The notes below the pieces were generated by a model. That model saw only the letters and a program-made list of their open reading frames with translations. It had not been told where the DNA came from and ran no database searches. Shown one piece after another: positions 23,246 to 34,900 of a stretch of DNA of 64,000 nucleotides. Where the stretch lies: the NCBI GenBank assembly GCA_002049455.2, contig KV918772.1, forward strand, positions 372,001 through 436,000. The letters run 5' to 3'. Position 1 is the stretch's first letter. Each line of letters opens with the position of its first letter. A program made the position numbers and the translations under genes. The stretch is from Porphyra umbilicalis (Eukaryota; Rhodophyta; Bangiophyceae; Bangiales; Bangiaceae).

Positions 23246-23884
23246 ATGACGGACGGCGCCGGGCCCTCTTCGCGCCCCGCACCTGCTGACCGGCAGCATC
23301 CACGGTTTCGACGGCCGGATTTTGGCCCACCGTCACGCTTTGTGAGCGAGGAGGAGTACAACCGGGGGTGGAGGCCGTGCTGCGAGTACTGCCACCAGGC
23401 TCAAGACGTGTCCCCGTTACTCTCCATCAGCCCGTCTTCCTGCCCGTGCCCTTGGGCCGCGAGGCCGGGTCTCGAGCCTGGCTTTGCTTGGCGCTTTAAC
23501 TTTGATGTGCAGTACTGCAGCAAGACGGAGCAGCAGCGCTACGAGCGCCGACTTCGCTCGATCTGTTGGCTCTTAAAGGGGCTCGTGATCGTCCAGCCGG
23601 TCGACTGCCCGCCGTGGTCCATGTGCCCGTGGGCTGTCAAAGAGCCTCTGAAAAGCGTCTTGTTCAGCGGCACCACCGTCACGGAGACTTGGTACGACCG
23701 CGAGGCCCGCCGGGCCGCGGAACGCCGCAGCAAGCCCCCCAATTGGGTCGCCCAGCGGCAGCGGCCCGACGCACAAGGTTGCTCCGAGACGCTGTGGAAG
23801 GCCGAGAACAACGGGCCGCCGCGGCCGCGCTGGTGGTGGCCGTACAGCAACGGCACAAGGCTGTCCCGTCGGGCGCCGCCTTAA
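23246..23884 (+). CDS. Unrecognised Trp/Arg-rich protein, 212 aa
   Basis: Starts at ATG 23246, the first ATG after a pyrimidine-rich CCCCACCAG tract. The N-terminus is Pro-rich and disordered. The middle contains CCEYC, several further Cys and PWSMCPW, and the C-terminal third has PRPRWWWPYSNG. The Cys pairs suggest metal binding, but no known domain fits. It is followed after 59 nt by another plus-strand ORF in a different frame, so the two may be exons of one gene or neighbouring genes. Composition is protein-like rather than repeat-driven. Confidence 0.45.
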   Translation: MTDGAGPSSRPAPADRQHPRFRRPDFGPPSRFVSEEEYNRGWRPCCEYCHQAQDVSPLLSISPSSCPCPWAARPGLEPGFAWRFNFDVQYCSKTEQQRYERRLRSICWLLKGLVIVQPVDCPPWSMCPWAVKEPLKSVLFSGTTVTETWYDREARRAAERRSKPPNWVAQRQRPDAQGCSETLWKAENNGPPRPRWWWPYSNGTRLSRRAPP

Positions 23885-23943
23885 GCCCGGCACCTGCTCT
23901 GATAAGGCCGCATCATCGAGCCAAGAACGTCTTCCTTTCTGTC

Positions 23944-25785
23944 ATGTCTGACGACGACATCCGCCCTGTGATAAGTCCCAAGGGCAAGGTCGTGGATAAG
24001 GAGCGGCAGCGAACGCGCCCGCAGGATGGCCGCAATGCAAGGACGACAACAAGAGAAGATCTTCGGGCCACTGGCGGCGCGTTGCATGCCAAGGACGAGG
24101 AGGATTTTGCTGGAGCGGTCCCGGACCCAGCGGAAGAGAAGGCCCTGGCTCAAGAGACGAACACGGATGCCAGGCAGGGCCGTTTGGGCCGCGGTCTAGA
24201 GCGGTTGCCGCTTGAGTTTGTGCACTTTTCCAAGGCGTTCCGCAGTGTGACGCTCGAATCTGTCAAGGGCACGGACCAGCGCGCGCCGCAGTACGAGGCC
24301 GCTGTGGCCGACACGCTTCGTGGCCTGCTGGACAAGTCGGGCCTCCGCAACATCGACAAGCGCAGGCAGCGGTCAACCAATGCCACCATGCGGTTGTTGC
24401 GCTTCAAAGTCTTACCCGATGTCCTCAAGATCAAGGACAGGTACCTGGCCGTCACGCGGCGCAAGATGACGGGCAAATTCACGGGGGAGCAAATGGAGAA
24501 TACCGCTATTGCTTACTTCAACGGCCATCGGGAAGGAGACCTGTATGCGGCGGCCACACGGCCGGAGTTGATGGCGACGCTCAGGTGCAAGCACATGGAC
24601 AACTTCAAAGTGCTACGACACCTCGACTCGTTCAGCACTGCTGTGGGCATGATAACGACCCCTCCGACTGTGGCCGCGCCACGGACGACCGGATTTGCAG
24701 GGCATGTGGAAGGCGGAGTGCTGTCGTCGAGCGAGGATTGCGACGACGACGCACGCCAACCACGCTTGAGCAGCCGGACAAAGAGCACGGCCCACAACAG
24801 CGGCCACACCCAGGAGCGTCCTTCATGGCGTGAGGCAGCCAAGGCGGCCTGTAGAGCAGAGATAAAGCAGCAGAGAGAGGTAGCGGCGCTGCAACGCGAG
24901 TCGGCCGCCAACACGGCTGCCCTTCAGGCGCTTGACGCGTCGGTACAAGAACGGAGCAACATCCTGTTTTGGACGTCCGCAGAGGCCTCCAAGTCTTCAT
25001 ATGCCGCTGACTTATGGAAGGCCGCAATAGCGGCCTATCGCAAGGACAAAAATGCGCTGCGCCAGCGGATCGGCTCGGCCCACGCAAGGGCCGGGCGCGC
25101 TCGGTCCAATGAAGGCGAGGACAACGCGACCGAGGACGAGCAAGTGCACCGAAGCGAGAGCGTGGCTGTTGAGGACGCGGTGGGCACAACACGCAAGGCC
25201 TCGGACGTGGCGGACGCAGAGGACAAATAGGAGGAGACCTTTCACCCGCACAAAGCCCACGACGCGGCCGTAGCAGTGTCGGGGAGCGCGGCAGTTCCTG
25301 ATACGACGGCCACGGCCAAGGCCAAGACCGTCCGCCGCAAGCACAGTCGCACTCCGTCACCGTCGTCACGCCAACCTCTTGCGGCCGCTCTTTGGCCGCT
25401 TCTGCGGCAGAGTACCGGCTCTAAGACGCCGCCCTCCTCCGACGACGAAGAGCACGACCGCCGCGTCGGCCGCCGGCCGGCTAAGTGGCCTCGTCCTACA
25501 CCTAGCATTGGCGAGGCCGCTGCCGCGGCCGCAAGGTTCTCCACTGCCGCCCGCGGTGGGACGCGAGTGGCCGCAAGCAGAACGCGGCCGCCGCTCCGAC
25601 CTTTTCGTTGTCGCGCATCGCAAGCAACCAAGCAGCGGCGGTTCATGGCCAGCAGGACCTCGGCCGCTCCGGCCATTGACGTGGACGACGCTGCGCGTTG
25701 CGGCACGGACACGCCGAGCCCACCCTCGTCTTCGCCCAATGCTGGAGGTTCTTCTGGTGACGACAGCACTTCCGCCACGGCCTAG
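23944..25785 (+). pseudogene. Accessory transposon protein candidate (NAM-associated-like), in-frame TAG
   Basis: Reads from ATG 23944 (MSDDDIRP) for 428 codons to TAG at 25228-25230, then continues in the same frame without a stop to 25785. Order: charged N-terminus, a helical block of about residues 100-220 (VLKIKDRYLAVTRRKM, FTGEQMENTAIAYFNG, FKVLRHLDSF), a basic coiled-coil region (KAACRAEIKQQREVAALQRE), then a Ser/Pro/Ala-rich tail. The pattern loosely recalls the NAM-associated or Myb-like second proteins of PIF/Harbinger elements, and a Harbinger relic lies convergently at 28.1-29.3 kb. That link is inference. The TAG could be a lesion or the true end. Confidence 0.4.
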
Positions 25786-26762
25786 GGGCGGCTTGGCCAA
25801 CCGTCGCGGACGGGCCCAGTACTGGGTGGCCACAATTCCCAAAGATCCTTCATCAATACCTGGCATGCACTTTACGAGAGATTGGCGCTGTACGTGTCCA
25901 AGTACGGCAATGCTGCCTTCTCCTTGTCGCGCATGTGTGCCTACATTTCTTGTTTGTGTGCCTTGCTTTTATCTGTTTGCATTGGAGTGGGCTCGACGCA
26001 GTATATCTTTTTGCCTTCGTACGATAGGGGAGGGAGGGCCGGGCGGCCACGTCACGTTGGTGTCGTAAATGGCTGCTTTTTTACCCACGCGCTGTGCCTT
26101 TCTCGCTTCCTACACACTTTTCCAACATACTCCCTTGACGCGTCCTGTTGCACGAATGCGGCACGACCAAAAACAAAGTGCGGTTTGCCCTGGTGCGGAT
26201 GCATGACATCTACGCGGCGACATGAGGCCGACCAGCCTACAGGTACGGCAAAACAGCCGGCTTTGATATCATCTCAGGCGAGCGCAAAGAAAGAGCAAGA
26301 CGAGCAAAGAGCTCCTGTTCGTTTTACAGATTAGGATTGGCCGAATTTTTTCAAGTAGCACCCTCAATCGACAAACTGGCCCCCCTTTAATTGCTCGCAG
26401 ATCAACTGCACAATCCTTAGCAGGGCTTTGCAGCTCCAATCAGGCTCTTCCTCCAGCCGAGAACGATAGCAGTTGCTTTGGTACTCGCAAGTCGCCAGAG
26501 TAGATGGGCCTTGTGCTGCACGGCGCTCGATTTTGATTGGACATCCACTTGATCCCGAAACGGACACTCCATACAATGACTGTGTCGTGTCCCTTGGTCG
26601 CGTCGGCCGGGTTCTTGGCATATTCGCTGCCGCGTTGGCTTTCTCGTTTGGCCCACTTTGGTCACGCGTTTGGCCTGCTGGCCGGCTCGTGTCGTCGACC
26701 CCTGTGTTCTGTCGGCCGCTGGCCTCAGCCACCGTTTTTGAGCAGCATTTATCCAACACCTG

Positions 26763-27758
26763 GTGTCCCCTAGTCATGGCGACCATCGAGTCGTCGGCGC
26801 GTACGGCGTCAACCTTGAGCACCATTACGACGACGTGCCTGACCCGCGGGACGTCCCGCAAGAGGCTACGGCCACCCGCTCATGGGCCGCCGCCACACAG
26901 TCGACTGCCAACCCGTTGGGCGCCACCCCGTTGGTCACCCCCCCGTCGGCCGCCACCCCTTCGGCCGCCAACCCGGCGGCCGCCACCGCGGTGGCCGCCA
27001 CCCCGATGGCCGCAACCCCGTTGGCCGCCACCCCGTCGGCCGCCACTCCGTCTGTCGCCGACTCGTTGGACGCAAACCTGTTGGCCGCAACCCTGTCGGC
27101 CGTCATTCCGTTGGCGGCCACACCGTTGGTCACCACCCTGTCGGCCGTCACCGCGTCGGCCGCCGCCCCGATGGCCGCAACCCCGTCGGCCGCGATACCG
27201 TCGGCCGCGATGCCGTCCGCCGCCACCCCGTCCGCCACCACCCCGTCCGCCGCCACCCCGTCGGCCGCCACCCCGTCGGCCGCGATGCCGTCGGCCACCA
27301 CTTTTTCGGCCGCCTCCCCGTTGGCTGCAACCCCGTTGGCCGCAACCCTGTCGGCCGCCACCCCGTTAGCCTCCACCCCGTCGGCCGCCTATCCGTCGGC
27401 CGCCACCCCATTGCCCTCCACCCCGTCGGCCGCCACCCCGTCGGCCGCCACCCCGTTGGCCGCCACCCCGTCGGCCGTCACGCCGCCCGCCGCCACCTTG
27501 TCGGAGGCCACGCCGTCGGCCGCAAAGTCGGCCGACCCGTCGCCTGCCGCGACGTTCGACTTTTGCTTCTGGGAATCTGACGGCGACAACCCACCCCCGC
27601 ACAGGGTCTTTGCCGCGTTGGTCGCGGATGAGTGGCAGGGTGCGTTAAATGCGGCCATAGCGTCTGGCTGGCGTATGACGCGCGCCATGGAACGCCCTCC
27701 CTCGCTGCAGAGGCCCCCCGTCGCGCACCGGCCGAAGTCCGACCGTAGTTCACAGTGA
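26763..27758 (+). CDS. Hypothetical protein dominated by ATPSA pentapeptide repeats
   Basis: A 331-codon frame. Residues about 50-265 are repeats of ATPSA/ATPLA encoded by a 15-bp minisatellite. The C-terminal 70 residues (FDFCFWESDGDN, then ALVADEWQGALNAAIASGWRM) are non-repetitive and protein-like. Other frames through the repeat are also open, so the repeat cannot prove coding; the non-repetitive C-terminus is the only positive sign. Confidence 0.3.
   Translation: MSPSHGDHRVVGAYGVNLEHHYDDVPDPRDVPQEATATRSWAAATQSTANPLGATPLVTPPSAATPSAANPAAATAVAATPMAATPLAATPSAATPSVADSLDANLLAATLSAVIPLAATPLVTTLSAVTASAAAPMAATPSAAIPSAAMPSAATPSATTPSAATPSAATPSAAMPSATTFSAASPLAATPLAATLSAATPLASTPSAAYPSAATPLPSTPSAATPSAATPLAATPSAVTPPAATLSEATPSAAKSADPSPAATFDFCFWESDGDNPPPHRVFAALVADEWQGALNAAIASGWRMTRAMERPPSLQRPPVAHRPKSDRSSQ
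26918..27531. repeat. 15-bp minisatellite, about 40 units
   Basis: Tandem array of GTCGGCCGCCACCCC and variants. The period is a multiple of three, which keeps several plus and minus frames open over 600 bases and explains the overlapping Pro/Ala/Arg-rich frames seen here. Confidence 0.85.
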
Positions 27759-28063
27759 CGGGCACAATGAGCGGCTGCTAGTGCTTTCGAGCTGCTTTTT
27801 TTCTTTGTCCCATCGCATTCCATAGACTATATCAGTGCAGTTTGCATGTCTATTCCCTCCTAGTCACCCGCCCCGTTTATCTTCGACACCAGACCACACT
27901 CACAAGTGCGGAAGACATCGTTGCCAATCCCACATCAGCTGACCGACACACATCAAGCTGAAGGGAAAAAGGCGCATCTTCGAGAGGTACAAAGGAAAAA
28001 AAAACCTGCCAAAGGCAGGAAAAAACCTTGTTTGGCCCTTGGGCCACCACGCTACGCTCATTA

Positions 28064-29286
28064 CTACAGATATGGCGCTAACAGCTGCCCCCTGTTCTCG
28101 TGCACATGCTCGGTCAAGTCCGCACGCAACTCGTAGTGGCTGGCCGCATCTGTCGCCTCTTGCTCGGCCGCAAAGATGTATTGGGGAGAGCCTTCGACGA
28201 GTGGCCGGTGATCATGGCCTGGGACGGCCCCATTATCAGCGTCCTCGTCCAAAGGCGGCCCCCAAACCCCATGGCCAGAGGGCGGGTGCTCCTCAAACCC
28301 GCCCTTTTGCTCAGAATTCTCCCCGTTCTCCTGTCGGAGCTCGGCCGCCACCTGCATGCGCATCTGGCCCAACTAGCCGCTGCGCCGGTGGGCGGTCGCC
28401 ATGTAGTGCATCATGGCCACGGCGTTCCCTACGTTGGTGATGGTGGGCATGCTTGCGAAACGAGCGGGGTAGAGCGCAATGTTGAACTGCTTGCGCTTGA
28501 TGGCGTACAGCCGCTCGGCCTCCTTGCGTAGGGCCTCCTACAGACGGTTGATAGTCATATTCTTGATCGTGTTTCGATTGGGGTGCGGCTGGACGAAGAT
28601 GGGATAGGCAGGGTAGCCCGAGTCACACAAATAGTAGAGCAGCCGACGAGTTCGGTTATTGACCTTGTACGTGAAGCCGCGGGGCGGCCGAAGGCCCTCC
28701 TTGACGTCCAGGAAGTGCGGAGACGCGTTCATCACGTTCATGTCGTTGTGGCGGCCGGGCGAGCCAATGTAGAAGTGCCAGATCCCGTTGCGTTGATGGA
28801 ACGCAGCCAGAATGGCATGTACTGCAGCTTAGCGTAGATCTCAAACACAATAACCCGTGGGAGCCGGAAGCGCCGCTCAAACATGCGCTCGTCGTAGAAG
28901 GGGGGGCGGCCGCGCCAACCAAAGTCATCCTGAATAATGCGACGGAAGCCGGCCTCAAAATCTCGGTCCACATTAGGTCTTCGAACACGTCCTCGTTGTG
29001 AGCACGTCTCGCGAGCGCCTCGCTCTCGCCCTTCGCCGTTCAACCGCTTTCGCCATCGCACCCGCCGCGTCCGCAGTCCCACATTTGCCAAAAGAATGGC
29101 CGACACCTCGCTCTCATCGTCCGTGCTCGACCCCATGCGGGAGGCGTATGGCCTGTGGGCCAGCGCTGGGCAGGATGGTGGCGCGTGCGCTCTCGCAGAA
29201 AAACCCGCGAAGAGGACGCCCGCGACGACGGTGGCAATACCCGCGGTCAGCACGACGGTGGCCACCACATCGGCCGAGGATCCCAC
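28064..29286 (-). pseudogene. PIF/Harbinger transposase, internally deleted
   Basis: Minus strand. The N-terminal part (29286-28790; good ATG at about 29135) contains DDFGWRGRPPFYDERMFERR and IVFEIYAKLQYMPF, the conserved N-terminal block of plant-type Harbinger transposases. The sequence then jumps, with a frame change, to NGIWHFYIGSPGRHNDMNVM, SPHFLDVKEGLRPPR and YLCDSGYPAYPIF, followed by FNIALYPARF and NAVAMMHYMATAHRR, ending in a typical C-terminus (LRADLTEHV) at 28064. The block holding the first catalytic Asp is missing at about 28790. An in-frame TAG lies at about 28538-28540 and another stop at about 28373. The element is dead; its termini were not found. Confidence 0.82.
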
Positions 29287-29397
29287 TTCCGCGCCGCTCT
29301 CAGTCTACCCCAATTGCGGTGCCCGCGCGGTCCCCCAGGACCTGGTTTATGTCTCCCTCCTACAGGAGGCTAACTGCCCCCGTTCGCCCACACAACT

Positions 29398-29830
29398 GGC
29401 CTGGAACAGGCCGCCAGGAAAGGCGGGGGGGCCACATCGTGCGCGCCTCCTGGCCGTGGCCCGCGGGCGGCTGGAAACGGCTCTCCAGCCACGTAACCGG
29501 CCTGGAGCAGCCCGCCTGGAGGGGAGGGGGGGGCTCGCGCAGCGCGCACCGCCTGGCCGGGGCCCGCGGCCGACTGAAATGGGCTTTCCAGCAACATAAG
29601 CGGCCTGAACCAGGACGCCAGGGGGGGAAGGGGCGGTCGTATCGCGCGCGCCACTTGGGCGCGGCCCGTTGGCGCCTGGAAACGGCTTTTGAGCCACGCA
29701 ACCGGCCTGGAACACGCCACCAGGAAAGGGGGCGGGGTCCCGTCGCGTGCGCAGCCTGGCCGGGGCTCGTGGGGGTCTGGAATCGGCGTTCAAGCCACGT
29801 AGCCGGCCTAGAACACGCCGTCAGGATGGG
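29398..29830. repeat. About 102-bp tandem repeat, four units
   Basis: GGCCTGGAAC-like words recur at 29398, 29499, 29602, 29704 and 29804 (spacing 100-103). Each unit also holds GGAAACGGCT and GCCACG. Units are moderately diverged. Long Arg/Pro/Gly-rich frames on both strands are products of the repeat. Confidence 0.75.
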
Positions 29831-30410
29831 GCGCCGACGTGCGCTGTACCCGGCGCGACGTGGCCGGGTTTCCAGCACACCTCCTGTGTCGAGACTCACG
29901 CAGATTGACGAGGTTCGTGTCATGCTGCATCTCGGAGAGACGTGGGTCTCGCACAGGCGGACGACCAACCGAGTAGTCTGCTGCCGACACGTGCTAGACG
30001 TGTAATTCAGACAGTGTTCACCACGGGCGTTCGCAACGCACGGGTCAGGACGTCTGCTGACCAATCCGAGTTCTCGATCCAATCACCCACACTGGAACGT
30101 CATCCACAATCTCCGCATCGCTCAAGCAGGGGACCTGCAGCATCGCCGTCGTGGCGATCGCTGCGACCGAGCATGACCCAACGTGGCGACATTTATTGGC
30201 TCCAATCTGGCCGCGACCTCTCGCAGCGAGTTGTTACGGCCTCGATCTGTCCTCATATTCACGGATTATAGGGATGTGCCACCCGCGAGTCCGAACGCGT
30301 GCCAACCTCCATCTGGAGGAATCGTCTCCAAGCTGTTAATGCTATATTCATTTCATTTCGCATGAGAACGGTTCCGAGGTTCGTCGGCGTTGGTGGAGCG
30401 TTCGAGTAGC

Positions 30411-30448
30411 CATATCTGTGCCACGTGTGCACATGTGGCACAGATATG
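30411..30448. promoter_or_regulatory. 38-nt near-perfect palindrome before gypsy gag
   Basis: CATATCTGTGCCAC is mirrored about a central GTGCAC; the two halves are complementary except for one pair (two positions). It is followed at once by TATATATATATTATATTTA and then the gag frame at 30477. It may be a promoter or protein-binding site, or a junction left when the 5' end of the element was lost. Confidence 0.5.
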
Positions 30449-30476
30449 TCTATATATATATTATATTTAGCGCCGT

Positions 30477-31799
30477 GTGGCTAAGTCTCGCCGCCAGTCG
30501 GGCGGCAAGACCAAGAATGTCAATAAGACAAGCGAGGTGACTAAAGACAAGTCCGTCCGCAAGGACGATCCGGCTAACGCCGCGCCTTCCTCATCTTCCG
30601 ATGATTCCGCCTCTGGGTCAAGCCCGACGTCGTCAGAGGACGACAATCCCAACGCGATGGACACGTCCTCTTCAGACGATGGCCACGGTCCACCAGGCCC
30701 TCTGTCGCCCACAAGTGGGTCCTTACTGAGCGCCAGCTCGAGCAAGTCGGACGCGGCCGCGCGCAAGCGCCCCGCAACCCCCACCAAACGGAAGGAGCGA
30801 CTTGAAAAAGCCGATAGGATCCAGGTGATCCTCCCGGCTAATAGCCTCTTCAAGACACTCCTGGACTACAGGACGTACTTCCTGATCCGCCGTCAACTGA
30901 CGTCTACGCCTAAGGAGGAAGAACGGTCGCATCGTCTGAACAAACGTTTAGACGGAGCGCTCCGTGGGCAACAGCCATTCACGGGAGCCCTGCCCTTGGT
31001 CATCTTCACGTTCTTGACGACCTTTCGCCGCGCGTGCGACGCGGCTGGGCTGACGCACGGTCAAGCCCTGCCGCGCATGGTCTTTCGAATAGCCGGCAAC
31101 GCCAAGATGGCCTTCTTCGGCGCGCTTAACAGCACCCTCGGACGTAAGCGTTATGCCATCTGTACATACGGAGATGCTATCAACTGGTTTCTGTCGAAGT
31201 ATGCGACACACGCAACTATGACTCACGCCTACCAAGACATCATTACGATGAAGCAATCAGACAACGAGGTGCCCACGGTTTTTGGTCATCGCGTGGAAAC
31301 GCAATGCGACCTCCTGAACGGTTGGTTTGACATCCAAGACGTTAAGGACGTCTTCATCACTGGCCTTTCGGACCTTCTGCAAGCGCACCTGCGGGTCTTG
31401 AAGGACCACTTCCCGGACCGGACTCTTTCCGAGACTGTTGCAACCGCCTTGATGTACTGGGACGGCACGAACAAGCTGCGCTTGCAGCTCAAGATGACCC
31501 GTTCAACGGCAATCAAAGTCGCTTACGCGACACAGGATCAGCGGACGACGACGGAGCGACCATTCACACCGGCTTGCACCCCGCCGACCCCTCGGGCCGC
31601 CGTCCCTCAAGCCAATCGGGCTGACATCTGTTACACTTGTCACAAGCTGGGGCACTTCGCCGCACAATGTGCCGAGCCTTATCTCCCGCGCGAGCGTCGG
31701 CAACCGCCTATCGGCGTTCATGTCGTTGCCGAGGGTAACGTCGAAGAAGACGAGGTCGAGCATCCGGCCGACGCCGTGGACGACTCAAAAAACGTCTAG
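30477..31799 (+). pseudogene. gag: Ty3/gypsy gag
   Basis: A 440-codon frame with a Ser/Asp-rich N-terminus, a helical capsid-like centre (AICTYGDAINWFLSKYATH; LKDHFPDRTLSETVATALMY) and a single CCHC zinc knuckle CYTCHKLGHFAAQC near the C-terminus, the usual gypsy gag organisation. The frame opens with GTG at 30477, not ATG, only nine bases after an in-frame TAG; the first ATG is at 30657. The start codon or 5' end therefore appears lost. pol lies downstream in the -1 frame relative to gag. Confidence 0.8.
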
Positions 31800-31924
31800 G
31801 CCGGGTGCCCGACTTGGGGTTGCCCGGCGGAACGCGAAAGCGTACGGTGACAAGACTCTTACGTCAGGCCATTCGGCACTACGAGATCGCTGCCACGTTA
31901 GGCCCATGCCTGCGCGTAATGTGA

Positions 31925-34900
31925 AGCTGCCGCCCTGTCTTAGACACGGGCGCCGGGGTGAACATAGTGCGAACTAGTGTTCTCCCTTCGAACTGGATGG
32001 CTCACGCCGAAAAGTTGACAACGCTTCCGCGCATCCGAGATGCAAAAAACAATCGTCTTGTGACGAAGTATGCCATACATCTGTATGTAGACACCGGAGG
32101 TGTGCGTCTATCTGACCGATTCCTCGTTACCGACAACTTGTCAGTCCCGTGCATTCCTGGCACCGAGTTCATTGAACAAACCATCGAGGGTATCTTGCCG
32201 CGCTTACGCAAGATCATCTGGCAAGACCACGTGCGCTGCACGGAAGAACAACCTCGGCCAACGCCGATCTTAGCTTGTCTTAACGACAGCACGTGGGACC
32301 GCCACTGGCAAGATAAACCCGCTCGGGTTCGAGCCTGCAAACAGGTGCGTGTCAGCGGACACAAGGAGGAGTGGATTATGGCCACGTGCGACCCGCCTGG
32401 TGTGGTAGCCATCACACCGAAAATTCGGTTGTGCCGACACAAGTCCATGACAGTCGCCCGCGGCATCGCCATCGTCAAACCGGACGAACCATTCCTGGTC
32501 AAGTTATGCAACTTCGGCAAGGACCAAGTCATTGTTCGCAAGAACTCTACCTTGGGGCTTGCAGAACCCTGCCAAGGGCCGATGTTGGCCTCCGTCTTGG
32601 ATGACAACCATCCAAAAGATGGTACCGATACTTCATCGGACGACGCGAGTCGTGACCCCCTCGAGGACCTCGACCTCAGTGAGGCACCCGAGTACCTGCA
32701 CAATCAGATTGGAGACTTGCAGAAGACGCATTCGTCTATGTGGGATGGAACCCTTGGCGTCATCCGTGCTACGCAGCACGCCATCGTCACTCCCCCAGAC
32801 GCTCTGCCCATACGCGCCCAACCCTACCGCACCGGGCCGTTCAAACGGCAGATCATCGCTGATCAAATCAACAAAATGATGAAGCTCAACGTCATTGCCC
32901 CAAGCCATAGTGCTTGGGCAGGCCGCGTGATAATTGTACCAAAGAAGAACGGCAAAGCCCGATTCTGTGTCGACTATCGTCATTTAAACAACATCACCAA
33001 GAAGGATGCTTATCCCTTGCCTTGGATAGAGGACTGCCTCGACTGCTTGGGAGATGCGCAGGTGTTCACGTCTCTTGACTGCACCGTCGGGTACTGGCAA
33101 GTGCCCTTACGCAAGGACGACCAAGAGAAGACGGCGTTCACAACGCATTGTGGTGTATACCACTGGTTATCAATGCCTTTCGGCTTGAAGAATGCGCCCG
33201 CTACCTTTCAGCGCCCGTTGGATAGTATCCTGTCGGGCGTAAAGTGGCAGATATGCCTCGTCTACTCAGACGATGTCATCATCTTTTTCGCAAACGCGGC
33301 ACAACACGTCAAAGATGTTGATACGGTTCTGCACCATGTGCGCGAAGCCGAGGTTACGCTGAACTTGGAAATGTGCACGTGGTTCTCCGATGAAGTCGAG
33401 TACCTCGGACACATTGTCCGCCCCGGGCAACTGCACCTGCACAACAAGAACGGAGATGCTCTGAAGCCTGCCCAATTCCCAACGACGAAGACCCACCTGA
33501 AAAGCTGCTTAGGCATGTGCAACGTCTATCGGCGTGTCGTCAAGGACTTTGCCAAACGAGCAAAGCCCCTGAACACCCTGACTAGGGCCGAGATCCCACC
33601 GGATTAACCACCACCGACGGACGTGGCTATCGCCGCCTTTGAGGATCTTCGCAACGCACTGTTGTGCCCACCGGTACTTGCCTTGCCGAACGCCAATCGG
33701 AAGCTCGTCGTCGACGTTGAGGCATGCGCCGACCAAGTTGGTTGTACCCTCCTCCAGGAGGAACCGGGCGAGCTGCTTCATCCTGGCGGATATTGGAGCC
33801 GCGGACTCACTGCTGCAGAGCAAAACTACTTCACTACGGGGCGAGAATGCCTCGGCGTCGTGTGGGCTGTCCTCATGTTGAGGCACTACACCGATGGGCA
33901 ACTGTTCCTCATCCGAACGGATCACCAAGCTTAGCTGGATCTACAGCTCGAATGACTCAAGTGGACGCTTGATGCGATGGCGACTTCGCCTCACCGAATA
34001 CACATTCGATATGGTTTATAAACCAGGTGCATCGCACCACCTGCCCGACTTCCTGTCGCACGCCTCAACTGTGGCGCCGCCAGAAGATATCCATGATGAT
34101 AAACGTTGTCTGGCATTGGCCGAGACGGCCAACGGCTTAAAAACGGGGAGGTACACGGGTACCGACACACCGGAACTGGTGGAGTTCGACGATGTTGTCG
34201 AAGCACAACAAACAGACGACTTCTGCGTCGAGATGTCCACTCGCGTGGAGCGCGGAACGGCCAACGCCTTCTTCCGCAACGAGCATCACGCTCTGTATCG
34301 CCAGACGCCTTACGGCGACCAATTGGTTATAGCAAAATCATTTCGCGAACGCGTCCTGGCGCTCGAGCATCACGCCACTGTGGCAGCCCACCCCGGGATG
34401 AACCCGATGTACTGCACCATGCAAAAGGCATGTTACTGGCCTTCGATGGTAACGGACATCCACACCAAAATCACCAAGTGCACAACTTGTGCCCAAAACC
34501 GCCTCGCCTTGCGGCGACACAGCACGCCTGGGACCGTGTTCCCGGCTACTGAGCCTCTCACGGAGCTGTCCGTTGACATCTTTGGGCCCATCCCGGCCTC
34601 CAAGAAGGGCGATTGTTTCATCTTGGATTTCACCGACCGCTTCGTCAAGCTCAACAAGTGCGTCGCCTTGCGGCTACTCCCGGTAATCATCATGGCGTAT
34701 AATAGCCAACCACACCGGTCTACGGGTATCGCTCCCTTTGAGCTCTTTATCCCAAGACGGATCCCCAACCTCACAGTTCGCAACCTGCCCCCGGGCACTC
34801 CGCTTACCAATGAGGGAACGCTTAAGGATCGGTCACCCCTAGCTCGCAAACGCGAGTTCATGGCCCGCCTGCTCAAGCAGATCCCTGTCGCTGTGGAGGC

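Noticed and set aside
27990-28030. Rho-independent-terminator-like hairpin (CCTGCC AAA GGCAGG between A runs)
   Set aside because: The region is eukaryotic and next to a transposon relic; no bacterial gene uses it, so it is treated as a chance hairpin.
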